DNA of 64,000 bases from Variovorax boronicumulans (GTDB taxonomy: Bacteria > Pseudomonadota > Gammaproteobacteria > Burkholderiales > Burkholderiaceae_C): the NCBI RefSeq assembly GCF_019352895.1, contig NZ_JAAAFX010000005.1:5654-69653 (forward strand), read 5' to 3'. The first letter of the stretch is position 1. Each line of letters opens with the position of its first letter. Of the stretch, positions 1-7,424 are shown piece by piece. A model generated the notes under the pieces. That model saw only the letters and a program-made list of their open reading frames with translations, searched no databases and was not told the origin of the DNA. The position numbers were made by a program, and so were the translations under genes.

Positions 1-169
1 CCTGCATCACCAGGCCGCCCTCGACCAGCTGCTTGAGCAGCCGGTGCACCGTGGGCTGGGCCAGGCCGCTGGCCGTCACCAGGTCCGACAGGCGCTCGCC
101 GTCGCGGTAGTTGGCGGAGATCAGGCGCAGCAGTTCGATCGCGCGGTCCAGGCTCTGGACAGTACTCAT
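1..169 (-). CDS. IclR-family transcriptional regulator, N-terminal part (cut by window edge)
   Basis: The first 56 codons of a minus-strand gene that runs off the left end. The start ATG is the complement of 167-169. The visible part is an N-terminal winged helix-turn-helix of IclR type: a leading helix (SLDRAIELLRLIS), a turn region and the recognition helix LAQPTVHRLLKQLVEGG. IclR proteins carry a C-terminal effector domain after this; it lies outside the window. The gene diverges from the acyl-CoA ligase operon at 342. Paired inverted repeats in the gap suggest that it controls that operon and possibly itself. The effector is unknown. Confidence 0.85.
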   Translation of the reverse strand, partial: MSTVQSLDRAIELLRLISANYRDGERLSDLVTASGLAQPTVHRLLKQLVEGGLVMQ

Positions 170-193
170 GGTTTACCCGTGGAACGACATTGA

Positions 194-210
194 AATCCGA
201 ATTATGGACT
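194..210. promoter_or_regulatory. Putative operator, degenerate copy (AATCCG-N5-TGGACT)
   Basis: An imperfect inverted repeat with 6-bp arms and a 5-bp spacer, 24 bp upstream of the IclR-type start. It matches the site at 302-318 in both arms with one change each and has the same spacer length. Its position suits autoregulation. The binding protein is inferred from context only. Confidence 0.4.
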
Positions 211-301
211 TTGTGTGTTGGCGCTTCGGAAGTGCGTCGCGATACTTCGGGCCTTCAAAAGCGCAGGGATCGACGAGAGACCTTCCGTGTGCCGGCCAAT
301 A

Positions 302-318
302 AGTCCGTATTGCGGACT
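302..318. promoter_or_regulatory. Putative IclR-type operator (AGTCCG-TATTG-CGGACT)
   Basis: A perfect 6-bp inverted repeat around a 5-bp AT-rich spacer, ending 23 bp before the ATG at 342. IclR-family operators are often short GTCCG/CGGAC-type palindromes with this spacing. A related site lies at 194-210 in the same divergent gap. Confidence 0.5.
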
Positions 319-341
319 ATGAGGCTCAACCCAAAGCCGCC

Positions 342-1871
342 ATGTACCCCATCGATTTCTTCTACCGCGCCGCGCGCCTCATGCCCGAACGCATTGCGCT
401 GCAGAGCGGCGACACCGCACTGCGCTACGACGAACTGCGCCTGCGCGTCGATGCCGCGGCCGCCGCGCTGCAAGCGCTCGACCCCACGCCCGGCTCGCGC
501 GTGGGCATCTGCGCGGGCAACACGGTCGAGCACATCGTGGCGCTGCTCGCGGTGCTGGCCGCGGGCAAGACCTGGGTGCCGCTCAACTGGCGCAACCCGG
601 CCGCGGAGCTCGACCGCATCGTGGCCTTCACCGAGCCCTCGATCGTGATCGCCGAGCCCGCGCACCTGGGCACCTTGAACCTCAAAGATGTCGGCGCGGT
701 GATCGCGCTCGGCGATGCAGCCACCGGCCAGCCGCGCTTCCAGGACCTGCTCTATCGCCACCGTGGTGAAACGCCCCGGCCGCACGGCCGCTCGCGCGAC
801 GAGGTGCAGGCCATCAAGTTCACCGGCGGCTCGACCGGCGTGCCCAAGGGCGTGATGCAGCCCTACCGCGCCTGGGTCACGACCATCGTCAACCAGATCC
901 ATGCCTTCGGCTTCGATGCCGACGAGCGCTACCTGGTGGCCGCGCCGGTCACGCACGGCACCTCGACCTACCTGCTGCCGATCCTCGCGGTGGGCGGCTG
1001 CCATGTGCTGCCGGCCGACGCCAAGGCCGCGACGCTGCTGCAGTGCTTTCGCACCCAGGGCATCACCACCACCTTCATGCCGCCCACGCTGCTCTACATG
1101 GTGGCGGCCGAGGCCGGTGCGGCGCACGAGCACTTCCCCGCGCTCAGGCACCTGATCTATGGCGGCGCGCCGATGCCGCCCGAGAAGATCGGCCGCATGC
1201 GCGCCTTCTTCGGCCCGGTGCTGGAGACCACCTACGGCCAGACCGAGGCGCCGCAGGTGGTGAGCGTGATGCGCGCCGAGGACTTCGCCGACGAGCGCAA
1301 CTGGCGTTCGGTCGGCCGCCAGGGCCTCCTGACCGACATGGCCATCATGGACCCGCAGGGCGCGCTGCTGCCGGTGGGCGAGGTCGGCGAGATCGTGGTG
1401 CGCGGCGACCTGGTGATGGCGGGCTACTGGAAGATGCCCGAGAAGAGCGCCGAGACCCTCGTCGACGGCTGGCTGCACACCGGCGACCGTGGCTACGTCG
1501 ATGCGCGCGGCTACCTCTACCTCAAGGACCGGCTGCGCGAGGTCGTGATCACCGGCGGCTTCAACGTCTACCCGATCGACGTCGAGAGCGTGCTCGACCA
1601 GCACCCCGCGGTGCACGAATCGGCGGTGTTCGGCATCGAGGACGACAAGTGGGGCGAGGCCGTGCACGCGGCCGTGCAGCTCAAGCGCGGCGCCGTGCTG
1701 AGCGAGCAGGAACTCATCGCCTTCGCCAAGCCCGAGCTGGGTTCGGTCAAGACGCCCAAGGCCATCCATTTCTACGACGACCTGCCGCGCAGCGTGGCGG
1801 GCAAGGTGCACAAGCCGACGATCAAGGCCGAGGTGCACCGCAGGCTCAACCGCCAGGAGACCGCCGCATGA
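342..1871 (+). CDS. AMP-dependent acyl-CoA synthetase/ligase (ANL superfamily)
   Basis: A 509-residue adenylate-forming ligase that would activate a carboxylic acid to its acyl-CoA by way of an acyl-AMP. Visible motifs are the phosphate-binding loop FTGGSTGVPKG near residue 160, the A5 motif TYGQTE, the A7 motif HTGDRGYVD, the A8 hinge LKDRLREVV and the C-terminal catalytic lysine region SVAGKVHKPT. Length is normal for the family. It is the first gene of a coupled operon; its stop overlaps the next start as ATGA. The substrate is not evident. The downstream lyase, dehydrogenase and Bug receptor suggest an imported organic acid. Control by the divergent IclR-type protein is likely. Confidence 0.88.
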   Translation: MYPIDFFYRAARLMPERIALQSGDTALRYDELRLRVDAAAAALQALDPTPGSRVGICAGNTVEHIVALLAVLAAGKTWVPLNWRNPAAELDRIVAFTEPSIVIAEPAHLGTLNLKDVGAVIALGDAATGQPRFQDLLYRHRGETPRPHGRSRDEVQAIKFTGGSTGVPKGVMQPYRAWVTTIVNQIHAFGFDADERYLVAAPVTHGTSTYLLPILAVGGCHVLPADAKAATLLQCFRTQGITTTFMPPTLLYMVAAEAGAAHEHFPALRHLIYGGAPMPPEKIGRMRAFFGPVLETTYGQTEAPQVVSVMRAEDFADERNWRSVGRQGLLTDMAIMDPQGALLPVGEVGEIVVRGDLVMAGYWKMPEKSAETLVDGWLHTGDRGYVDARGYLYLKDRLREVVITGGFNVYPIDVESVLDQHPAVHESAVFGIEDDKWGEAVHAAVQLKRGAVLSEQELIAFAKPELGSVKTPKAIHFYDDLPRSVAGKVHKPTIKAEVHRRLNRQETAA

Positions 1872-2665
1872 CCCCCGACAAGAAAGCGCCGTACACCGAG
1901 CTCTGCACGCACTCGCAAAGCTCGATCCACTACCGCAACGAGAACCTGGTCGAGGACATCCTCGGCAAGAAGACTTTTACCGAAGTCATGTTCTCGCAGA
2001 TCATGGGCCGCGATGCCAGCGCGCACGACCTCCGGGTAGTCGATGCGGCACTGATCGCGATCATGGAGCACGGGCTCACGCCCAGTGCCATCGCCACGCG
2101 GCTGGTCTACATGAGCTCGCCCGAGAACATCCAGAGCGGCGTGGCTGCGGGCCTGCTGGCTGTGGGCAGCCAATTCATCGGCACGGTCGAGAACTGCGCC
2201 GTGCTGCTCAAGCAGATCATCGACGCGCCGGAAGGCATCGAAGCCGCGGCGCGCGAAGTGGCGCAGCGCCACCAGCGCGAACGCAAGCCGCTGCCCGGCT
2301 TCGGCCAGCACCTGCACAAGCCCGACGACCCGCGCGCCGCCCGGCTGCTGGCCATCGGCCGCGAACATCCCGAATTCAAGGGCGACTACCTGAAGGCCAT
2401 CGCGGCGCTGTCGACGGAGGTCGACCTCGCCTACGGCAAGCACATCACGATCAACGCCACCGGCGCGGTCGGCACGCTGCTGGGCGAGCTCGGCATCCCG
2501 CCCGCGCTGATGCGCGGCTTCGCGGTGATCTCGCGCGCCGCCGGCCTGGTGGCGCATATCGCCGAAGAACAGCGTGTGCCCACCGGCCGCTTCATCTGGG
2601 ACCTGGTCGACCACGCGGTGCCGTACCAGGGCGAGGGCGAAGGCCACAACAAGGCCCGGCCTTGA
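1868..2665 (+). CDS. Citrate-synthase-fold protein, citryl-CoA lyase-like
   Basis: A 265-residue protein with a shortened citrate synthase fold; true citrate synthases have about 370-430 residues. The helix carrying the first catalytic histidine (MEHGLTPS, H68) and the aspartate segment (TEVDLAYGK, D186) are present. The loop that reads GPLHGG in citrate synthases reads GSQFIG here, so that histidine is replaced by F103. Short proteins of this type are commonly annotated as citryl-CoA lyase. Cleavage or formation of a branched hydroxyacyl-CoA is therefore more plausible than citrate synthesis. Its ATG overlaps the stop of the ligase gene, so the ligase may supply its CoA ester. Confidence 0.65.
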   Translation: MTPDKKAPYTELCTHSQSSIHYRNENLVEDILGKKTFTEVMFSQIMGRDASAHDLRVVDAALIAIMEHGLTPSAIATRLVYMSSPENIQSGVAAGLLAVGSQFIGTVENCAVLLKQIIDAPEGIEAAAREVAQRHQRERKPLPGFGQHLHKPDDPRAARLLAIGREHPEFKGDYLKAIAALSTEVDLAYGKHITINATGAVGTLLGELGIPPALMRGFAVISRAAGLVAHIAEEQRVPTGRFIWDLVDHAVPYQGEGEGHNKARP

Positions 2666-3489
2666 GCGGCACCATGGCACGGCCCGGCATTCTGGTGCTC
2701 GACTCGGTCACCAGGTTCGGCCCCGAGGCGCACGGCGCGGTCGCGATCGCGGCCTCGCACGGCGGCGTGATCGCGGCCCACATGGCATTGGCCGGCGGCA
2801 TCGTCGGCCTGCTGCTCAACGACGCCGGCGTGGGCCTCGACCAGGCCGGCCTCGGCGGCCTGGCGTACTGCGATCGCTTCGGCGTGCCCTGCGCCGTGGT
2901 CGACCACCGCAGCGCGCGCATCGGCGATGGTGCCGACCACGCGGCGCGCGGCCTGGTCTCGCATGCCAACGCGGCGGCCACGCAACTCGGCGTGCAACCC
3001 GGCATGCCGGCGCGCGAAGCGGCCGAGCGCATGCAGGCGGCGGCGCTGGCCCCGGCCTTCCCCGGCCCGCTGCCGGCCGAGGTGCGCGAGACCGTGGCGC
3101 TGGCCGGCGCGCTGCGCCCGCTGGTGCTGATCGACTCGGTCTCGCTGGTGCTGCCCGAAGACGTCGGCGCGGTGGTCTTCACCGGCTCGCACGGCGGCCT
3201 GCTGGGCGGGCAGCCCGAAACCGCGATCAAGGTCGATGTGTTCGCCGCGCTCTACAACGACGCCGGCATCGGCGCCGACGAGGCCGGCCTGTCGCGCCTG
3301 CCCGCGCTCGATGCGCGCGGCATCGCGGGTGCGACCGTGGTCGCGATGAGCGCGCGCATCGGCGACGCGCATTCGGCCTATGCCACCGGCGTGCTGAGCC
3401 ATGTCAACCACACGGCCGAGATGCTGGGCGCGCGGGCCGGCATGCGGGCCCGCGACTTCGCCGTGCTGATGTGCGGCGCCATTCCATGA
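2662..3489 (+). CDS. Protein of unknown function with two tandem copies of one domain
   Basis: A 275-residue protein not recognised from a named family. It has two homologous halves. SHGG occurs at about residues 32 and 176. It is followed in each half by a G-L/A-D-AG-G-D-AGL segment, then SARIGD (about 84 and 230), then a G-x-SHxN segment and a GM-x-AR/AREA segment. The repeat period is about 145 residues. The TTG start at 2662 overlaps the previous stop and has AAGG upstream; an ATG at 2674 is the alternative. No signal peptide or membrane segment is seen. The ATGA overlap with the next gene and its place between a lyase and a dehydrogenase suggest a soluble enzyme or subunit of the same pathway. 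Confidence 0.6.
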   Translation: MSGTMARPGILVLDSVTRFGPEAHGAVAIAASHGGVIAAHMALAGGIVGLLLNDAGVGLDQAGLGGLAYCDRFGVPCAVVDHRSARIGDGADHAARGLVSHANAAATQLGVQPGMPAREAAERMQAAALAPAFPGPLPAEVRETVALAGALRPLVLIDSVSLVLPEDVGAVVFTGSHGGLLGGQPETAIKVDVFAALYNDAGIGADEAGLSRLPALDARGIAGATVVAMSARIGDAHSAYATGVLSHVNHTAEMLGARAGMRARDFAVLMCGAIP

Positions 3490-4337
3490 GCACTTCTTCC
3501 ATGACCCCCAACGACATCCACGCCGGTGCCACGCCGCCCGCCGGCCGCCAACGCGTCGCCGGCAAGGTCGCGCTGGTCTTCGGCGCCGGCTCCTCGGGCC
3601 CGGGCTGGGGCAACGGCAAGGCCGCGGCCGCGGTCTATGCGCGCGAAGGCGCGCGCGTGGCGGCGGTCGACATCGACCGCGCGGCCGCCGAGGCCACGCG
3701 CGACGTGATCCGCGCCGAGGGCTTCGACTGCGAGGCCTACGTGGCCGACGTCACCGTGTCCGAACAGGTGGCCGCGGTGGTGGCGCAGGTGCAGGCGCGC
3801 TTCGGCACGGTCGACATCCTGCACAACAACGTCGGCATCACGCGCATGGGGAGCGTGGTCGAGATGAGCGAGGACGACTGGCGCCAGGTCATCGACACCA
3901 ACCTCACCGGCGTGTTCCTGACCTGCAAGCACGTGATCCCGCTGATGCTGGCGCAGCAGCGCGGCGCGATCGTCAACATCTCCTCGCTGGCCTCGATGCA
4001 GGTCAACACCTATCCCTACATGCCGTACTACGCGGCCAAGGCCGGGCTCAACCACCTGACGCGCGCGCTCGCGGTGCAGTACGCGGCCCAGGGCATCCGC
4101 GCCAACGCGGTGCTGCCGGGCGTGATGAACACGCCGCTGATCCACACGCAGATCGCGGGCCGCTTCGCGAGCACCGAGGAGATGATCAAGACGCGCAATG
4201 CCGCCAGCCCCATGGGCCGCATGGGCGATGCCTGGGACGTGGCCTATGCCTCGCTGTTCCTGGCCTCGGACGAAGCGAACTACATCACGGGCGTGTGCAT
4301 TCCGATCGATGGTGGAAAGAGCTGCGCAGGAAGGTAG
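3486..4337 (+). CDS. SDR-family NAD(P)-dependent oxidoreductase
   Basis: A 283-residue classical short-chain dehydrogenase with an N-terminal extension of about 25 residues. The cofactor loop is GAGSSGPGWGNG, a variant of TGxxxGxG. The NNVG motif, catalytic Ser in NISSLAS, the YYAAK active-site pair and the C-terminal ITGVCIPIDGG follow in order. The acidic residue after beta-2 (VDID) suggests NAD preference, which is an inference. The start overlaps the stop of the duplicated-domain gene as ATGA. It probably oxidises or reduces a hydroxy/keto intermediate of the same operon. Confidence 0.85.
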   Translation: MSTSSMTPNDIHAGATPPAGRQRVAGKVALVFGAGSSGPGWGNGKAAAAVYAREGARVAAVDIDRAAAEATRDVIRAEGFDCEAYVADVTVSEQVAAVVAQVQARFGTVDILHNNVGITRMGSVVEMSEDDWRQVIDTNLTGVFLTCKHVIPLMLAQQRGAIVNISSLASMQVNTYPYMPYYAAKAGLNHLTRALAVQYAAQGIRANAVLPGVMNTPLIHTQIAGRFASTEEMIKTRNAASPMGRMGDAWDVAYASLFLASDEANYITGVCIPIDGGKSCAGR

Positions 4338-4381
4338 AGCCCTGCCGCGCATTCAACGAAAAAATCAGGAGATACACAACC

Positions 4382-5368
4382 ATGAACCGACGCCAACCTC
4401 TCGTCCTCACCGCCGCCTTTGCCGCGGCCTCCCTGCTGGGCCTTGGTGCCCCGGCCTTCGCCCAGGGCACCTTCCCCGACAAGCCGGTGAAGCTCATCGT
4501 GCCCTTCCCGCCGGGCGGCACCTCGGACATCACGGGCCGCATCCTGGCCGAGGCGCTGGGCAAGGAACTGGGCCAGCCGGTGGTGGTGGAGAACAAGGGC
4601 GGCGCGGGCGGCACCATCGGCGCGCGCTTCGTGGCCGACGCCAAGCCCGACGGCTACACGCTGCTGCTGGGCACCTCGAGCACCAATGGCACCAACTCGG
4701 CGGTCTACAAGAACCTGCCCTTCGACGGCGTCAAGAGCTTCACGCCCATCACGCGCATCGTCACCGTGCCCGGCGTGCTGAGCGTGACCTCCAGCTTCCC
4801 GGCCAGGACCTATGCCGAGTTCTACAAGCTGGCCAAGGAATCGCCGGGCAAGTTCTCGTACGCCTCCTCGGGCAACGGCGGCGCCACGCACATGGCGATG
4901 GAGTACTACAAGTCGCTCAGCGGCCTGCGCATCGTGCACGTGCCCTACCGCGGCACCGGCCCGGCCCTCAACGACGTGGTCGGCGGCCAGGTGCAGATGA
5001 TTTTCGACACGCTGGCCTCCTCTTACCCGCACATCAAGGCCGGCACGCTGATCCCGATGGCGGTGGCCGCGCCCCAGCGCGCGGGCGAACTGCCCAACGT
5101 GCCGACCTTCGTCGAGACCGGCCTCAAGACCTTCAACGAAGGCTTCTGGAACGGCGTGCTGGCCCCGGCCGGCCTGCCGCCCGAGGTGCTCAAGACGCTG
5201 CACGGCGCGGTGATCCGCGCGCTGCGCACGCAGTCGGTGAAGGACCGTTATGCCGCCACCGGCGCGCTGGTGGTCGAGGACACGCCCGAGGCCTTCACCG
5301 CGCTGATCACGGCCGACATCGCCAAGTGGAAGAAGGTGGCGGAGTTCGGCAAGATCACGGCGGACTGA
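4382..5368 (+). CDS. Bug-family tripartite tricarboxylate transporter substrate-binding protein
   Basis: A 328-residue periplasmic receptor. The signal peptide begins MNRRQPLVLTAAF and ends at a PAFAQG cleavage site. The mature protein opens with the Bug signature PDKPVKLIVPFPPGGTSD; the conserved ENKGGAGG and PDGYTLL motifs follow. An in-frame upstream ATG at 4295 would spoil the signal peptide, so the start after AGGAGAT at 4368-4374 is preferred. No TctA/TctB membrane subunits are nearby, as is common for the expanded Bug sets of Burkholderiales. Position at the end of the ligase operon suggests that it captures the acid activated by the first gene. Confidence 0.88.
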   Translation: MNRRQPLVLTAAFAAASLLGLGAPAFAQGTFPDKPVKLIVPFPPGGTSDITGRILAEALGKELGQPVVVENKGGAGGTIGARFVADAKPDGYTLLLGTSSTNGTNSAVYKNLPFDGVKSFTPITRIVTVPGVLSVTSSFPARTYAEFYKLAKESPGKFSYASSGNGGATHMAMEYYKSLSGLRIVHVPYRGTGPALNDVVGGQVQMIFDTLASSYPHIKAGTLIPMAVAAPQRAGELPNVPTFVETGLKTFNEGFWNGVLAPAGLPPEVLKTLHGAVIRALRTQSVKDRYAATGALVVEDTPEAFTALITADIAKWKKVAEFGKITAD

Positions 5369-5439
5369 GCACGCCGCGGCCGGACGGCCTTGGGGATGTG
5401 CCCGAGGCGGCGCCGGCCCCACTTCGGTAGGCTCGGCGC

Positions 5440-6111
5440 ATGATCGTCCTGCACCACTGCGTCAGCGCCCGTTCCTTCCGTCCGCTCTGGATGCTCGAGG
5501 AACTGCGCGCATCCTATGAATTGCGCATGCTGCCCTTCCCGCCGCGTGCGCTGGCCCGTTCCTTTCTCGAACTCAACCCGTTGGGCACCGTGCCGCTGTT
5601 GGTAGACGGCGACACGCGGATGACCGAATCGGCCGCGATGTGCCAGTACCTGGCCGAACGCTGCGATCCGCAGGGCCTCACCGGCCTGGCGGTGCGGCGC
5701 GACGAGCCGGCCTACGGCATGTGGCTCAACTGGCTGCACCACGGGGAAGCGACGCTGACCTTTCCGCAGACGCTGGTGCTGCGCTACGGCCGCTTCGAGC
5801 CCGCCGAACGCCGCCTGCCCCAGGCCGCGGAGGACTACACCAAGTGGTTCCTCGCCCGGCTGCGCGGCATCGATGCGACACTGGCGGATCACGAATGGCT
5901 CTGCGCCGATCGCTTCACCGCGGCCGACGTGTCGGTGGGCTATGCGCTGATGCTGGCCAGCCACCTGCAACTGGTCGAACGCTTTCCGGCCAACGTCGCG
6001 GCCTATTGGCAGCGGCTGCAGCAGCGCGAGGGCTATGCGCGCGCACTGGCTGCGCAGGCCGGAGCGGCCGATGCACAGGGCGTGTCGGCGCAGGCCGCCA
6101 CGGTCGGCTGA
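5440..6111 (+). CDS. Glutathione S-transferase family protein
   Basis: A 223-residue protein with an N-terminal thioredoxin fold. CVSARSFRPLWMLEE holds the likely catalytic Ser/Cys segment, NPLGTVPLLVDG holds the cis-proline, and the TESAAMCQYLAE glutathione-binding stretch follows. The C-terminal half is all-helical, with the usual FTAADVSVGYAL capping motif. Length is standard for GSTs. It stands 71 bp after the Bug gene and is not obviously coupled to it. A detoxification or isomerase role is possible; the substrate is unknown. Confidence 0.82.
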   Translation: MIVLHHCVSARSFRPLWMLEELRASYELRMLPFPPRALARSFLELNPLGTVPLLVDGDTRMTESAAMCQYLAERCDPQGLTGLAVRRDEPAYGMWLNWLHHGEATLTFPQTLVLRYGRFEPAERRLPQAAEDYTKWFLARLRGIDATLADHEWLCADRFTAADVSVGYALMLASHLQLVERFPANVAAYWQRLQQREGYARALAAQAGAADAQGVSAQAATVG

Positions 6112-6150
6112 CGCGCGCCACCGTCGGCAGCCGCGCCGCGCTCCGCGCCC

Positions 6151-7197
6151 TCAGCGCGTGAAGGCTTCGCGCAGACGCGCGCCCGCGAAGGCCTGCGCTT
6201 CGCGCGCCTTCTCGAGCACCGCCGCGGCGCCGAAGAACTCGTGCGCGACCCCTTCGTATTCGCGCCGCTCCACCGGCACGCCCGCGGTGTTGAGCGCGTC
6301 CTCGAGCTTTGCGCCGTCGCTGCGCAGCGGGTCGAGCCGTGCATTGATGAGCGTGACCGAGGGCAGGCCGGCGAGTTGCGCATCGATCAGTTGCAGGCGC
6401 GTGTCCTTCAGGTCGTCGTCGCTGCGCACCAGGTGTTCGACGAACCACTTCACCATCGCGCGGTTGAGCGGCTTGGCGATCGCGTTCTCGATGTACGACT
6501 CGGTGTTCAGGCTGGTCTGCGCCACCGGGTAGACCGACAGCACATGGCGCGGCGGCGTCAGGCCGGCGTCGCGGGCCGCGATGGCCGTGGCCACGGCCAG
6601 GTTGCCGCCGGCGCTCTCACCGGCCAGCGCGAGCCGCGACGGATCGCCGCCGAGGGAGGCCGCATTCACGCCGAGCCAGCGGTAGGCGGCCAGCGCATCG
6701 TCCCAGGCCGCGGGAAAGCGGTGCTCGGGCGCCTGGCGGTAGTCCACCGACACCACGATCGCACCCGATGCCTTGGCCAGGCCGCGCGCGCCGCCGTCGT
6801 AGACCTTGCGGTCGGCGATCACCCAGCCGCCACCGTGGAAGTACAGCACCACGGGCAGCGGCCCCGTGCCTTCGGGCGTGTAGACCGTGGCGGGCAGGGC
6901 GCCCGCGGCACCGTCGACCGAGATCTCGCTGGTGCGCACGCCCGGCACCAGGTCCTCGGGCCGGGTCGAGCGGCCCTGCTGCTGCAGCAGGGCGTTCACC
7001 GCATCGGCGGCCGTGGGTTGCCGGCGTGCCTCGGCCACCTCGAGCTTCTCGGTGGCCTTGGGGTGGAGCGACTCATGGGCCTTGGCCAGTGCCAGCATGT
7101 CGTCGTCGGCGCGCAACGACGCCACGGCGTTGGAGATCGCGTTGATCACGGGGTTGGGCTTGCCGTTGTCCTCGTGGCGGAGATCGTCGTCGCTCAT
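6151..7197 (-). CDS. Alpha/beta hydrolase, hormone-sensitive lipase-type esterase
   Basis: A 348-residue cytoplasmic carboxylesterase of the HSL (bacterial family IV) group. The oxyanion motif YFHGGGWV, the nucleophile elbow GESAGGN (GDSAG in most relatives), the acid region ARLDPLRSDG and the histidine region VAHEFFG occur in the expected order. About 90 residues precede the hydrolase core, enough for the usual N-terminal cap. The start at 7197 is chosen because the longer frame upstream has no coding character. It diverges from the DHA2 exporter at 7425 across a 227-bp gap with no clear operator. Confidence 0.85.
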   Translation of the reverse strand: MSDDDLRHEDNGKPNPVINAISNAVASLRADDDMLALAKAHESLHPKATEKLEVAEARRQPTAADAVNALLQQQGRSTRPEDLVPGVRTSEISVDGAAGALPATVYTPEGTGPLPVVLYFHGGGWVIADRKVYDGGARGLAKASGAIVVSVDYRQAPEHRFPAAWDDALAAYRWLGVNAASLGGDPSRLALAGESAGGNLAVATAIAARDAGLTPPRHVLSVYPVAQTSLNTESYIENAIAKPLNRAMVKWFVEHLVRSDDDLKDTRLQLIDAQLAGLPSVTLINARLDPLRSDGAKLEDALNTAGVPVERREYEGVAHEFFGAAAVLEKAREAQAFAGARLREAFTR

Positions 7198-7424
7198 GGA
7201 AGGGGACCTTTGGGGAGAGATGGAAGATGAAGCGGCACCAGCGCGGCGCTTGCGCACAGCGTTGAGTCCAGGGCTTCGAACGTGTGTCGGACGGCGGCCC
7301 GAGCCGCGGTGGGTGACCGACAGACGCACCAAGGCAGCGCCCGCCGCCCACGCGCGGCCGATTGACGCCCCATGCGCTTTCGCCCCACAGTGCGCAGGCG
7401 CCATTCCGGCGTGCCAGGAGCGCC

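Noticed and set aside
255..1838. A 527-codon frame antisense to the acyl-CoA ligase
   Set aside because: No recognisable domain, and the His/Arg/Gly bias is that of an antisense shadow.
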